Origin: Nageia nagi
Lineage: Eukaryota; Pinophyta
Assembly: GCA_050084985.1 (NCBI GenBank)
Contig: JBITNC010000001.1
Coordinates: 108,438,001 to 108,502,000, forward strand
Length of the DNA: 64,000 nucleotides
Direction of reading: 5' to 3'
Made by a program: the position numbers and the translations under genes. The notes beneath the pieces are model-generated. The model was not told where the DNA came from, ran no database searches, and saw only the letters and a list, made by a program, of their open reading frames with translations. Shown piece after piece: positions 1 through 11,189 of this stretch (the stretch's first letter is position 1; each line of letters opens with the position of its first letter).

Positions 1-43
1 GCTAGAATCATCCAATCTTCACACTAGAAATACCTCTCCTAAA

Positions 44-1170
44 ATGGCTAATCCAGCTCAGAATATTTATCCAGAATGGGACAATGGAGTACCAATAGCC
101 ATGGCAATGTTGCATGACATCCCAGTAAATGTTTTCAAAACCCTTCCGAAGTTTGATGCAACATCAGAGAAAATAGCTTATGAGCATTGCATTGATGTAG
201 CTGGCCTAGCTAAGATTCATAATATCTAGCATGAAGATGTCATGGTGAGATTACTAGCTCAATCTTTCAAGGGAAAGGTCCTAGATTGGTACAAGGGCCT
301 TCCTAATGGATCTATAAACACTTGGGCTCAGATGGTAGAGCCCTTTATCTTGGAATTTAATGAATTAGGAGATCCCTTTTCCTTGTTAACATAGTTCACT
401 TCAATCAAAAGATATGAGCAAGAAAATATCCCCGATTTCAATATTAGATTCCAAAAAACTTGGGTGAGAGTCCCCATGCCAGTCAGGCCTCAGCAATTTC
501 AAGCCTTAATGTATTACCTGAGAGCCTTTCCTCTGGATCTCTCTATACAAATCCAAAATTTTGGAGTAAATACTTTCCTGGAGGTCTATAGACAAGTAGT
601 ATATGCTGAATCCTATCTTAATGCAGTTGGAAAATTACCAAGTCGCATGCCAATGCCTTATTTTCCAATAACCACCCAATAGTAGATTTTGAGACCTCAA
701 GCCATTAGTTTTGATCCACCACTGGTCAGCATCCCCACTCCTATCCAATAGTGGCCATCACCCTTGCCAGTCCCTAGAGCTCCCTTGGCCTTACTAGCCC
801 CTCATCAGCCTAATATGAATCAAGGGGTAGCCTCATCGATAGAGATTTAGGAACTCTAAAACTTGTGTAGAAATATGGCAAACTAGATTACCATTATACA
901 TAGACAAAGCAATGTAAGAAGATATCCTTATCCTGCTATAGAAGAGGCTTAGAATGTGTTGAATGAGGATGTAAGCCAAGCTTCCTCTTCAGGGTTAGCC
1001 ACTGGTTGGTGTTTGGCCTGCAATAACACTCATGAATAAACCACATGTCCTATTTATCAATACCAAGAATATTTATCAAGAAGTGGGAGCATTCCTCTAC
1101 CTGGTGTAGTTGATGACATAAGCTGAGATGTGAACCTAATGAATTTTGCACCAATGGGTATAGGAGGTTT
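44..1170 (+). pseudogene. Ty3-gypsy gag remnant, interrupted
   Basis: One reading frame can be followed from the ATG at 44 to the copia insertion at 1171, with about ten premature stops (for example at 227, 392 and 680). The frame reads as a plant Ty3-gypsy Gag: the core has FKTLPKFDATSEKIAYEH, then GKVLDWYKGLP and NTWAQMVEPFILEF, the usual retrotransposon gag domain that packages element RNA. Near the end is a zinc-knuckle-like run, C at 1010 and 1019, H at 1031, C at 1046 (C-x2-C-x3-H-x4-C, one residue shorter than the usual C-x2-C-x4-H-x4-C), with a TAA inside it. The frame ends in NFAPMGIGGF, where copia 1 is inserted. No frameshift is needed, so decay is by substitution. The lineage within gypsy is not settled. 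The 5' LTR would lie left of the window. Confidence 0.85.
1166..1170. repeat. Target site duplication (left) of copia 1
   Basis: GGTTT directly precedes the TG of the left LTR and is repeated exactly after the right LTR at 4462-4466. Confidence 0.92.
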
Positions 1171-1419
1171 TGTTAAAAACCATAATCTTATTATGGTATT
1201 TGTAAATATTTAGAAATTAGACATGTGTTAATGACAAGTGTCATTTGGAGTTAGTTAGAGAAATTCTAGCTTAGTGCTTAGGCAGTTAAGTTAGTTAGGA
1301 TGAGGTGTACACATAGTTGCACCATTTTAGGAGTTTGTTAGTTAACCACTTTTGTGGTCTATATATTGTAAATCATTCTTGAGTAAATATATCATGGAGT
1401 TTTATGATCCATTCCTGCA
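1171..1419 (+). repeat. 5' LTR of copia 1
   Basis: The 249-bp LTR starts TGTTAAAAACC and ends ATTCCTGCA, followed by the primer binding site. It contains a TATA-like stretch (CTATATATTG, near 1360-1370) that could serve as the element's promoter. One base differs from the 3' copy. Confidence 0.96.
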
Positions 1420-4197
1420 TTGGTATCAGAGCCGAGTATCCTAGGGAAGCATCACAAGCAACCGTTTATAAATTCCCAATGGAGAGCCAGTAGAAAACTT
1501 GAACTAGTCCATTCCGATTTGTGTGGTCCATTTTCTGTTCCTTCTGTAGCTGGAAATAGATATATTATGACATTCATTGATGATTATTCTAGGATGTCTT
1601 GGGTTTATTTCTTAAAACATAAGTCTGAAGCTTTCTCCAAATTCAAAGACTTTCATGTAAGTATAGAAAATGAAGCTCATACTCGTATAGGTATCCTTCG
1701 TTCAGATAATGGGGGGGAATATACTTCAAATGACTTCAAATCTTACTTACACCAACATGGGATTAAACATCAGACTATTGTTCCCTATAACCCACAACAA
1801 AATGGGGTTGCTGAAAGATTGAACAGAACTCTATTGAATATGGCCCGTGCAATGATATTCTTCAAGAATGTCAAAATTATGTTTTGGGGTGATGCAGTTC
1901 AATGTGCTGTTTATTTAAGAAATAGATCTCCTTCTCATGCTCTCAAAGATAAGACTCCATTTGAAATGTGGTTTGGTCGTATTCCTTCTGTACGTCATCT
2001 CAGGATCTTTGGTTCCACCTGTTATGCGCTCATACCTAAGGAACAACGAAGCAAGCTTGAAGCTAGGAGTCGAAAGTGTATTTTCTTGGGCTATTCAGAC
2101 ACTACCAAGGGATACAAGCTTTATGATGAGGTAAACAAGAAGTTTCTCTTTGCAAGAGACGTTATCTTTCTTGAATTTTTCAAAAGTGACAATACTGTTG
2201 AGCGGCAGATTGATCATCTTGATAAGTTTACCCATGGAAAGCATTATTTTGAAAAATATTATGAAATTCCAAATCTTGAGGGGGGAATTCCTATATTGGA
2301 TCCAAATTTGGAATTTTTACCATTTGTTCATGAAGAACAAGCACAAAGAGTACCTCCTCTACTAGATTCTTCCATTTCATCAGTGCCAGTATCTGAACAT
2401 CAGTTAGATGATGTAATTCAAGGAATTGATCGATTAAGTCTTGATGGTAGTGAAGATCCATCTCAGCTCAGCGATCAACCAGAATCATCTCAGAGAATTC
2501 CAAAATGGGTCCAGAAAACACTTGAAAGTGTTCATCCTCATGAAATTGGAAAGACAGGAACTCGAAGTTCCTACCAGACAAGACAAGAAAGTGGAGCAGT
2601 AGAAGATTCAGTTTCAGGTGATGTCCTTTCTTTTGATATGGAATTGAATTGTTCTGCTGATTTTGAACCAACTTCTTTTAAAGAAGCTATTTCTCATGAT
2701 GCTTGGAAAGAAGCTATGAAGAAAGAGTATGATGCTCTCATCAAGAATGGGACATGGAAGTTGGTAGATCCACAATATGGAACCAGACCTATTGGATGCA
2801 AGTGGGTTTACAAGAATAAGTATAAATCAGATGGCTCACTTGATAAAAATAAAGCGAGGCTTGTTGCAAAAGGTTTTGCACAAAGAGAAGGCATTGACTA
2901 TGATGAGACTTTTGCTCCTACAGCTAAATGGGCTACCATTTGTGCTTTACTGACAATGGCAGCTCAACATAAGTGGAAGGTTCATCAAATGGACGTAAAG
3001 ACAGCTTTCCTGAATGGTGATCTAAAAGAGAATGTTTACATGACACAGCCTGAGGGATTTGCAGTTAAAGGTCAAGAGCATAAGGTATGCAAACTTATCA
3101 AGTCATTGTATGGATTGAAGCAAGCTCCTCGTGCATGGTATGAAAAGCTTACTGAATATCTTTTAAAGTTAAAATTCAAGCACTACAATCTTGATGATGC
3201 AACTTTGTTTGTTAAGAAATTTGGCAACACTGTTGTATATCTAGTGGTGTATGTAGATGATCTATTGATTACAGGGAACAATGAGAGATATATAGCATTT
3301 GTGAAACAGGAATTGAAGAAAGGATTTGAAATGATAGATATGGGCCTGCTTCACTACTTCTTGGGTGTTGAAGTAAATCAAACACCAAGTTACATATTTA
3401 TTTCCCAAAAGAAGTACATTGGAGAATTGTTGAATAAATTTAGTATGGAAGATTGCAATCCTCTCTCTACTCCAATGGAACAAAATTTAAAGTTGAAATC
3501 AGTTGAGGGAAATCAATTTGAGGATGCTACTAAATTCAGACAGTTGATAGGAAGTCTCATTTATCTAACCACAACTAGACTAGATATTTCATTCGTGGTT
3601 GGAATACTTTCTCGATTTATGCACACACCTTGTGAAGGTCATTGGGTAGCAGCGAAGAGAGTTCTTCGATATTTGAAAGGAACTCAAGATTATGGGCTAA
3701 AATATTCCAAGGTTAGAGACTTCAAACTGGTTGGATATTCTGATTCAGACTTTGTTGGTGATAAGGAAAATGGAGTTTCAACTTCAGGATATCTTATGAG
3801 TCTTGGATCAGCCCCTATTTCCTGGAGATCATGAAAACAGACTATTCCAGCAGATTCCACTACTGAGGCAGAATATGTGGCTGCAGCAGAAGCAACAAAA
3901 GAAATTGTGTGGCTCAGGAAAATACTAGAAGATTTGCAGGAGAAACAAGTGCTTCCAACTCCACTGTTAATCGATAATACTTCTGCAATCAAATTGGCCA
4001 AGAATCCAAAGTTTCATGATCGAACAAAGCATATCAATACAAAGTATCATTTGATTCGACATCATGTAGAGGCCAAGACAATTTGGGTGAAACATTGTTC
4101 CACTGAAGAACAAATCGCAGACATCTTCACCAAGGCGCTTGGAAGAGAAAAGTTCGAGAAATTTAGATCAATGCTCGGACTTACAAATACCCCTTAA
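1420..4197 (+). pseudogene. copia 1 pol: integrase, reverse transcriptase, RNase H; gag and protease missing
   Basis: One frame runs from the PBS to TAA at 4195-4197, broken by a single TGA at 3832-3834. There is no ATG near its start; the first in-frame residues read through the PBS itself. Counting from 1420: residues 1-26 are the end of the pre-integrase region (WRASRKLELVH follows); the integrase core has Asp33 (HSDLCGP), Asp96 (RSDNGGEY) and Glu132 (NGVAERLNR), the D-D-35-E triad; reverse transcriptase spans about 428-680 with YVDD at 611-614 (coordinate 3250); RNase H follows, with TTEAEYVAAAEA after the stop and ADIFTKALGREKF at the end. The stop replaces a basic residue in the conserved SWRS-x-KQ run. 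CGA to TGA at a methylated CpG would explain it, but that is inference. All catalytic residues visible are intact, so this is the best-preserved coding sequence in the window. Confidence 0.95.
1421..1432 (+). other. Primer binding site (initiator Met-tRNA) of copia 1
   Basis: TGGTATCAGAGC lies one base after the LTR. This is the standard plant primer site complementary to the 3' end of initiator methionine tRNA. Confidence 0.95.
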
Positions 4198-4212
4198 GAT
4201 TAAGGGGGGGAA
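4196..4212 (+). other. Polypurine tract of copia 1
   Basis: A purine-rich run with GGGGGGG lies directly before the right LTR and overlaps the end of the pol frame. It would prime plus-strand DNA synthesis. Confidence 0.9.
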
Positions 4213-4461
4213 TGTTAAAAACCATAATCTTATTATGGTATTTGTAAATATTTAGAAATTAGACATGTGTTAATGACAAGTGTCATTTGGAGTTAGTTAG
4301 AGAAATTCTAGCTTAGTGCTTAGGCAGTTAAGTTAGTTAGGATGAGGTGTACACATAGTTGCACCATTTTAGGAGTTTGTTAGTTAACCACTTTTGTGGT
4401 CTATATATTGTAAATCATTCTTGAGTAAATATATCATGGAGTTTTATGATCCATTCCTGTA
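4213..4461 (+). repeat. 3' LTR of copia 1
   Basis: 249 bp, the same as 1171-1419 except the terminal dinucleotide TA in place of CA, a C-to-T change. Confidence 0.96.
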
Positions 4462-4466
4462 GGTTT
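4462..4466. repeat. Target site duplication (right) of copia 1
   Basis: GGTTT, an exact copy of 1166-1170. It resumes the interrupted gypsy sequence. Confidence 0.92.
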
Positions 4467-4592
4467 TACTGTGTAAACAAGATCAGGAAAAACCCCTAGT
4501 CTCTAGTATTCTAGAAAGAAAAGTTGAATCCCAAAAGAGCTCCAGAATCAATCATATCAAGACCTTCAAAGAAGAAATGAAATAGTAAAAGG

Positions 4593-4895
4593 TGGTTTGA
4601 TGATCAAAAATCAACTCCAGATACTTCCAGAGAAGGAGATTTAGTATTGAAATGTGATGAGGATAGAGCTAAATCAGGGAAACACAAAAAATTCGAATCC
4701 ATGTGGTCCAGACCCTATGTAGTAGCTAAATGTGTTGGTATTATTTTTAGTATTATTTTTTCAGACTGGGTTCTAAATTCCTCTTTCATAAAGGTGAAAT
4801 TTTCCCCCAAAGGTCACCATAATGTATATTCATACATAATAAATTCTTTATTAAAGCCTCGGTGTACCTTACTTGCAATCATGAGTTCATTTTAA
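4593..4895 (+). pseudogene. Ty3-gypsy integrase C-terminal remnant
   Basis: The frame opens with WFDDQKSTPD and continues through REGDLVLKCDEDRAKSGKH and then FESMWSRPYVVAKCVG. This is the family signature of the gypsy integrase tail (GDLVLKWD...GPY-V/I), which lies after the catalytic core. It is the same side of the copia insertion as the lost 3' half of the gypsy whose gag lies at 44-1170. Everything between gag and this tail (protease, RT, RNase H, integrase core) is missing, so the host element had a large internal deletion or is made of two fragments. After about 4740 the translation is no longer recognisable. Confidence 0.75.
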
Positions 4896-4924
4896 GATCC
4901 CCAGGAGTTTTTTTGGAGCAAACA

Positions 4925-5545
4925 AAATAGGCTAGAGTCAGTAGATAAAGCATTCCAGAATGAAATGATAACATCATAGAAGAAATAATAAAGCTCAACT
5001 ATGGAAAAGCCTAGGTTTCAGAGGAGGTGAGGTCAGCAAGAGATAATCAAAGAAGCCAGAGCCTATAAATTAAGTGTTCTAGAAGTAAAGTGTTCTGGAA
5101 TAAAATGATGACATCATAGAGGATAAGATAGTCATGTTTTGGTAAAGACCAGGTTCCAGAGATGATGAGGTCAGTAAGGGGAATTCAAAAGCTAGGGTCA
5201 GTAAATAGAGCATTCCAGAAGAGATGATGTCAATGATTTCAGGCCTTAACCCAAAATCAGATCCTGGAAGTGATGAGGTTAGCAAGGAGTGATCAAATAG
5301 CCAAAGCCAATGAGAAAAACATTTCAAAGGTAAGAGATGATGTCATAGGGAGAATGATGTTCACATTTTTGAATGAAATTGGGTCCTAGAAGTGATGAGG
5401 TCAGGGAGGAGTGATCGAATAGCTAGAGCCGATGAGTAGAGCATTCCAGAATGTAGAGATGAGGTCAGTAAAGGGGGATCGAATAGCTAGAGCCAGTAAA
5501 TAGAACATCATGGTAGAGATGATGCCAGCAAGAGGTCAGATCATA
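4925..5545 (+). repeat. Degenerate composite tandem array
   Basis: Several motifs recur in the same order: GAGCATTCCAGAA (near 4950, 5210 and 5440, with a variant near 5090), GATGAGGTCAG (near 5025, 5165, 5395 and 5460) and GATCGAATAGCTAGAGCC (5414 and 5478, with weaker copies). Unit length is variable, roughly 60-120 bp. It follows the gypsy integrase tail, so it may be the 3' UTR or U3 of that element's LTR. Confidence 0.75.
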
Positions 5546-5820
5546 GTTGTCAAGAAGCTATATCTTTTGCAATCTGCCCAGTTTTTGTAATATTCTGCCA
5601 AGTGGCGTATGTAGGTAGTATCAGTTAAAAGAAGGCTAGAATCTTGAAGCCATTTTTGTAAATGTTTCTATTCTACAATTCTTGTAACTATTATTACTGT
5701 AGTATAAGTATATGAAAATAAAGTGAAAGAAGGGTCGGAAGCCTAGTATTGCTCTTTACATTTTTTCTCAAAGACCTGTAGTTTTTATCAGTAATATGAT
5801 ACCATCTTGACCTTTCTTAT
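5546..5820 (+). other. Possible R-U5 end of the host gypsy LTR
   Basis: There is no coding sequence. The stretch has AATAAAG near 5719 (polyadenylation-like) followed by a mixed-composition tail, as expected for the end of an LTR. I could not find a paired copy, so this is a weak guess. Confidence 0.3.
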
Positions 5821-5903
5821 CTAGCACTCGTAATTATCATTCTTAATTTGGTTACATAATGGTAGCTTAGCTTGTTTCCTGAATGATAATTGTGAGTTGC
5901 TAG
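5821..5903. repeat. Imperfect inverted repeat (hairpin)
   Basis: CTAGCACTCGTAATTATCATTC (two pieces of one arm, 5821-5842) pairs with 5881-5903, which reads GAATGATAATTG then TGAGTTGCTAG. Arms are about 22 bp with few mismatches and a loop of about 38 bp. Function unknown. Confidence 0.6.
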
Positions 5904-6040
5904 TATAACTATGTCTGCTACATGGTAGAGTAAAGCTGGGAAACTATTAGAGAGTGAGAGCTTGTACCGTAGCTGCTACACTAGATTCAGGCCAAGGTTT
6001 CACACACTGTGAAAGCCCGTGCTGAACTAGTGATCCACCT

Positions 6041-6311
6041 TTGCTTTCTCTCTTGTTACCCTAAACCTTTTTGCTTAAATTCCTCACACTCAAATCCTTT
6101 TTATTTCCTTTCCTATTACTTTTTCCTCTTGTTACTTTCCTATTACTTTGCTTTCTCCGTTGTTACCCTAACCCTTTTGCTTAAATTCCTCACACTCTAC
6201 TCCTTTTTATTTCCTTTCCTATTACTTTGGTTTCTCTCTTGTTACCCTAACCCTTTTGCTTAAATTCCTCACACTCTACTCCTTTTTATTTCCTTTCCTG
6301 TTACTTTTTCT
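6041..6311 (+). repeat. Three-copy tandem repeat, about 80 bp unit
   Basis: The pyrimidine-rich unit starts near 6041, 6148 and 6228. Copies 2 and 3 are 80 bp apart and almost identical. Copy 1 is separated from copy 2 by an extra ~27 bp, which is a partial repeat of the unit's end. Each unit has TTGTTACCCTAA and TTAAATTCCTCACACTC. An 84-codon open frame across it is a by-product. Confidence 0.85.
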
Positions 6312-9300
6312 ACGCCCAATAGATAAGGAACTAGCCTTCTCTGGAGATCAGACTATCACTATAGTCTGTTCTTGATTTACTTTGGTTAAGATTGTTCACA
6401 GTGCATATATTACACAATCTTAATCAATATTCCCCAAAATAGAAATAAAACCCTTATTTAAGATTACAAATTTTAATCACCAAAGGAAATTTCCAAGTGT
6501 ATATACCACTCCCCCTAAAATGCAATGCAAATTTCACTAAAGGGAAGTGGAAATCCTATATACAAAGAACAACCAAACAATATGGAGTAGGTATAGAAAG
6601 AAACTCAAAGACTAACCCAACCCAAGAATGTTCCTTCTTGATCCTTGTTGGTTGGCTAAAATGAGGTTACAAATATTTTCCATAGAATCATCCACTATAG
6701 GGATGACTATGGGAATAGTGTCAGTCATTCAGGGATTAGCAGTCATCTAGATGACCATAGTGCACTTAGAGATAAAAATTTAAAGCTAAAAATTAACTTA
6801 CAACAAAACTCTATGAAAAGGGTAAAAAGATGCATATTATGATAAGGAAACCCATATTTTTACATACAAACCTAACAATGGACTGATTTCCCTACAATAG
6901 ATGTGATTTAATGTAAGAGAATGTAAACATAGTACTAAAAACATATCTAGAGGAAAAAGCATATGGTATTATGATGATTACAAAATCATCCAAACAACCT
7001 TAGGGTCATCCCACAAAAGGATGATTTACAATCAGAATTGGTAGGAAGATAGATGATTTAATCTATTATTACAATGTACTTTTGAGGTTTGCAAGTTTGG
7101 TTCTATCCCTTTCTAGTAAGGTATCTTGCAAGTTTCACCAAAAATTAGTTGTAGGAGATCTATGAAATGCAAGAAGTGTCCATAAGTTGAAACCACCAAA
7201 AATAAGGTAAAGGGTTAGGAAATCCTCTTTTTTTCTTATGGTTTAGGAATAGCAAGGTACCAGCATAGTTTCCATCTATGAATGGGTCAAACTCCTTGCA
7301 CCTTAAACACTCACAACATTCATGATCACCTCCAAGAATAATGATACATTCCACCTAATTTTCAATGATGAAATGTGATGTCTATAATTAAAAGAAAAAC
7401 ATAAATATTAATTGAGACTTCAAATCATAATTCCTTTAGACCTTATAATTATCAAAGTGAGGTGAAACCACATCTCAAAAGGGTTGTAAGTATTTTTATC
7501 TACAATCAATTGGATGATATAAAAGATCACAATGCCTATGATGCAAATATGATTTAGATGCATAAATACTATGGGAAAATGTTTACACAAGATAATTAAA
7601 CAATGCTAAATGATAATCATATGATAATACTATGATAAATATTGATAAAGATTATGTATGCTTAAAGATCTAGTTAAATGATCAAATATGATAATAATGA
7701 CAATGAATTTAAAGCTAAAAATAATAGATATAAGTCTAATAATGCAAATGAGACAACAAAGAATGTTCAAACCCTAGAGTTTAGACCTTTAAGGTCAAAC
7801 CCTAGTTTGAAATTCTAAATATGAATTTATCTTAAAGATGCTTATATGCCACAAAATTATCAATGTATAATTTACTCAAGGATACAAGTCTTCAATTAAT
7901 TGTTATTAAAGCTTCAAATCTATAAATACCCATGAAATTCACCATTAATAACATAAACAACCTCAAATGACCAAAATATACCTCAATCCATATGTCTTGG
8001 AGAAGTGTTCCCAAGGTGTGGAGAGGTGAGATCAAGACTTGATGTGGTCCTTTATAAATTGTGTCATAGGTATGGATGCACATTGTAAATTGCAAAAGTC
8101 ATAGATCTCATGAAAAGTACATAAATGTAAGAAGTCTTAAAATGTGAGCCTAGGTTGACTCTTATAAACCTTAGATAGGATCATTCAGATGATTATGTAA
8201 CCTGTAGGATCATCTGGAAAACTATCAATTCATTTGAGCAACTAGAAATAATGTGTTAAAAATATATTAAAGGCCAAAATAGAGTCAAACGATCTGGTCA
8301 AAGGTGCTATAAACACACATTAGTCAAATATGATAATGCAATACATGATAAATGCCAAAACTATCAGTATAACCATGTAAATAATACAAAATGTATTTTT
8401 AGGATATTTACAATATGCATGATTTGATATTTATGTATGTATGTAATATGATACACATGTAAATGGATAATAAAATGCAATGCATGCATGTATATGATAA
8501 AAATGACATAATACACATGCATGTAACAAATTAAAATAAACAAATAATGGATAATTGTAATAAATTATTGTGATGATAAAGGATTAAAATGATTACAAAA
8601 AGCATGATTAATAAATAATTAAAATAAATTTTATTAAAAAAATTGATAATGAGAGTCATAATGATAAAAAGTTAATAAATCTTAATTGACAAAAGACCTA
8701 CATAAAATTTTAACAAACAATAACAAAGATAATGATATAGATAACAATAATAAATAAAAAAACTAAATATAATTTAAGAATACAAGAACAAATAATACAT
8801 AATATGATCATGAATAAATATGATATGATTACAAATGAATAAAATATAATAAGATGATCAGAAGATAAAAAATAGGATAATTAATGAAGAAAATTGCAAA
8901 ATAGTCATCATGATAAATAATGAATAAAAGTTTGATCGTGAAGTATTAAGTTTAAACATATAATTGATAAGATAAAATAAAATAATGTAGATGATAATAA
9001 AATGAAATCTAAAATTTTAATCATTATCAAACAAAGTGTAAATAAAAATTCATGAGAAGATACAAATCAATTAAATAATGATAAAAAAAATCGTGACATG
9101 GCAACAATGTATAAACATGCAAAACATTCCACAAACATACATGGTAAAAATGATGAACCACATAGTCAAACATGGAACATAATGATAATGAAGAGGAAAT
9201 AATGAAATTAACTTGAAAACAAAATTTTAAATTAGCCAAGAACAAGACTTACAAAATTACCACAAGTGCAAAAGTGAAAAATAATGATTTTTGACATAGG

Positions 9301-10895
9301 ATATTAAGAAACCATCATGATGATAGATGAAATGGGTTTGATGATATTATTCTAGTTAGATAATTCTAAACATATAATTAAATGTATAAAAAAATAGAAA
9401 TTATTTGATGGATATATGATGTCCAAAACAAAGGCAACTTGCAATATTACAACATCCTTTCATGGTCACTGTAAGGGTACCATGCCAAGTGCATTGAGGT
9501 TTAGATTTTGAAAAGGCATCAAGCAACAATTTACAAACATGATATTTGAAATGATGAGTATATATATATAGGATAAACATTATAAATGAATGGAATAAAA
9601 AATAAACATAATTTGAGAGGTTAAAAAGATCAAAACAAAAGGCAATTTTTATAAGGGTCAAAGTTTAGGACTTTCATTCCTCAACATGAAAAGCTAACAA
9701 ATGACATCAAAATTGAGTGATTTAAATGGCATAAAAAGATGATATAAGATAAATTTCAAAAAATGGGTAAATAATAATTATAAAACATGCACACCTATTG
9801 AAGTTAAACACAAGGTTAAGTAGAAAACTTGGGCAAGAAACAAAGTAATTAAAATGAACAAAATCATTGAAACAAGAGTAAATAATATGAAGACTAATTA
9901 TAGTTAAAATATTTTATAATAAATTAAAAAAATGAAATTGTAAGATACAAAAACATAAGTGACATAAATGAAAAAAATCACTAATTGAAAAAATAGGAGA
10001 TGCACCATCGAAGGATGTCAAAGTATGTTATTAAGTCCTTTATAACATAAGGATATCCCTCATAAACCATGATAGTCACAACCTATGGTAAATCTTGAGG
10101 GAATGATATAAGGCAACCCGAGGTGGCTATGAACCAAGTTATTATGTCCTAATTAGGAACTATGAATAGGACTAGATGATAAGAGACACAAATGAACATA
10201 CAACAATGTCATTGATGAAATATAATACAAGAAATAAAAGAGAATATGTATTTTCTCTTCTAGGTATATAAGGGATTGACTTCCATGCATGTTTAAGATT
10301 ATTCATGCTTTATTAGGGATTCAAGAGATAATGTCTAGCAATAAACCTTAGAGGAGGACCAAGAGTGATACTAAACAAAATAGTCAATAGACATGGCTAA
10401 GTCATTGTAACAAACGACTAGAACAAAAAGGACTTTTGGGGGCAATTTTAAATCTTTGCCTATCATATTTATCGATGGTTATCTTCCTGCTACCTATGAT
10501 CCCAACATAAAAATTTCTCTCTATATAATTGAGGCTAAAAAGTGTTGGTATATGACACCTAAAACTACCTTCTAATACCATATAGTTGCAATTATAAAAT
10601 ATCACTCTATGAACTAATACGAGTAGCCAAAATTGCTCCTAAACTTACCTCATTATTTTTTAAAGTGGTGGTTTGATCCATCACTTTATAGATATATGTG
10701 GTGATTAAAAATGTTGCATACTTATCATATTTTTTAAAAAATAGGGTATAACATGGAAGCATTCTTACAAATGAAAGAATGCTTCTAAACTACATTGTCA
10801 TTGGTTACCTAAGCCACCCAAGCTCAATCATAGTGAGCCCAATTATGATGTTGATAATGGAATCTTGAAAGATGCCCCAATAAAATTGATCAATC

Positions 10896-10898
<3 letters not shown>
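6312..10898. other. AT-rich DNA, no gene recognised
   Basis: About 4.6 kb of AT-rich sequence with many GATAA/ATGAT runs and frequent stops in all frames. The longest open frames are under 90 codons and match nothing I recognise. From about 8400 to 9300 the plus strand is strongly A-rich. I saw no paired LTR ends, PBS or PPT. It may be very old repeat sequence. Confidence 0.6.

Positions 10899-10928
<30 letters not shown>
10899..10928. repeat. (AT)n microsatellite
   Basis: An uninterrupted AT run of about 30 bp. Confidence 0.9.
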
Positions 10929-10932
<4 letters not shown>

Positions 10933-11189
10933 CAAGGTTTGAGAATTATTTGATAATATGAATGATGCAAACACAACTTCATTATCTGTAATGATTGAAA
11001 CATACAAACATATAATACAAATCCTAAAAATTATTTGACAAAATGCATGATACAAACATAGTTTTTTAAATAAGCTTAATAAAATTCAAATATGCTCTAC
11101 AATTATACTCAAATAATCAAGAATACCATAATTATGATCAAGTATTATTTCTCAAATTATTAACATATGCTCTACAGTATGGATACCAC

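Larger units (their letters stand above)
1171..4461 (+). mobile_element. Young, internally deleted Ty1-copia element
   Basis: This is a complete LTR-to-LTR insertion with 249-bp LTRs, a PBS, a pol reading frame, a polypurine tract and a 5-bp target duplication GGTTT. The two LTRs match at all but the last-but-one base (CA in the left, TA in the right), so the insertion is much younger than everything else in the window. The internal part is only about 2.8 kb. The PBS is followed within a few bases by the GAG-pre-integrase/integrase part of pol, so gag and protease are absent. It could move only with proteins supplied by a complete relative. It interrupts an older gypsy gag. Confidence 0.97.

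Noticed and set aside
6009-6263. Hydrophobic 84-codon frame that looks like membrane segments
   Set aside because: It is a translation of the pyrimidine-rich tandem repeat (Leu, Phe and Ser codons).
6041-6311. Telomere-like CCCTAA runs
   Set aside because: Only one unit per 80-bp repeat and no tandem CCCTAAA; it is part of the pyrimidine-rich repeat.
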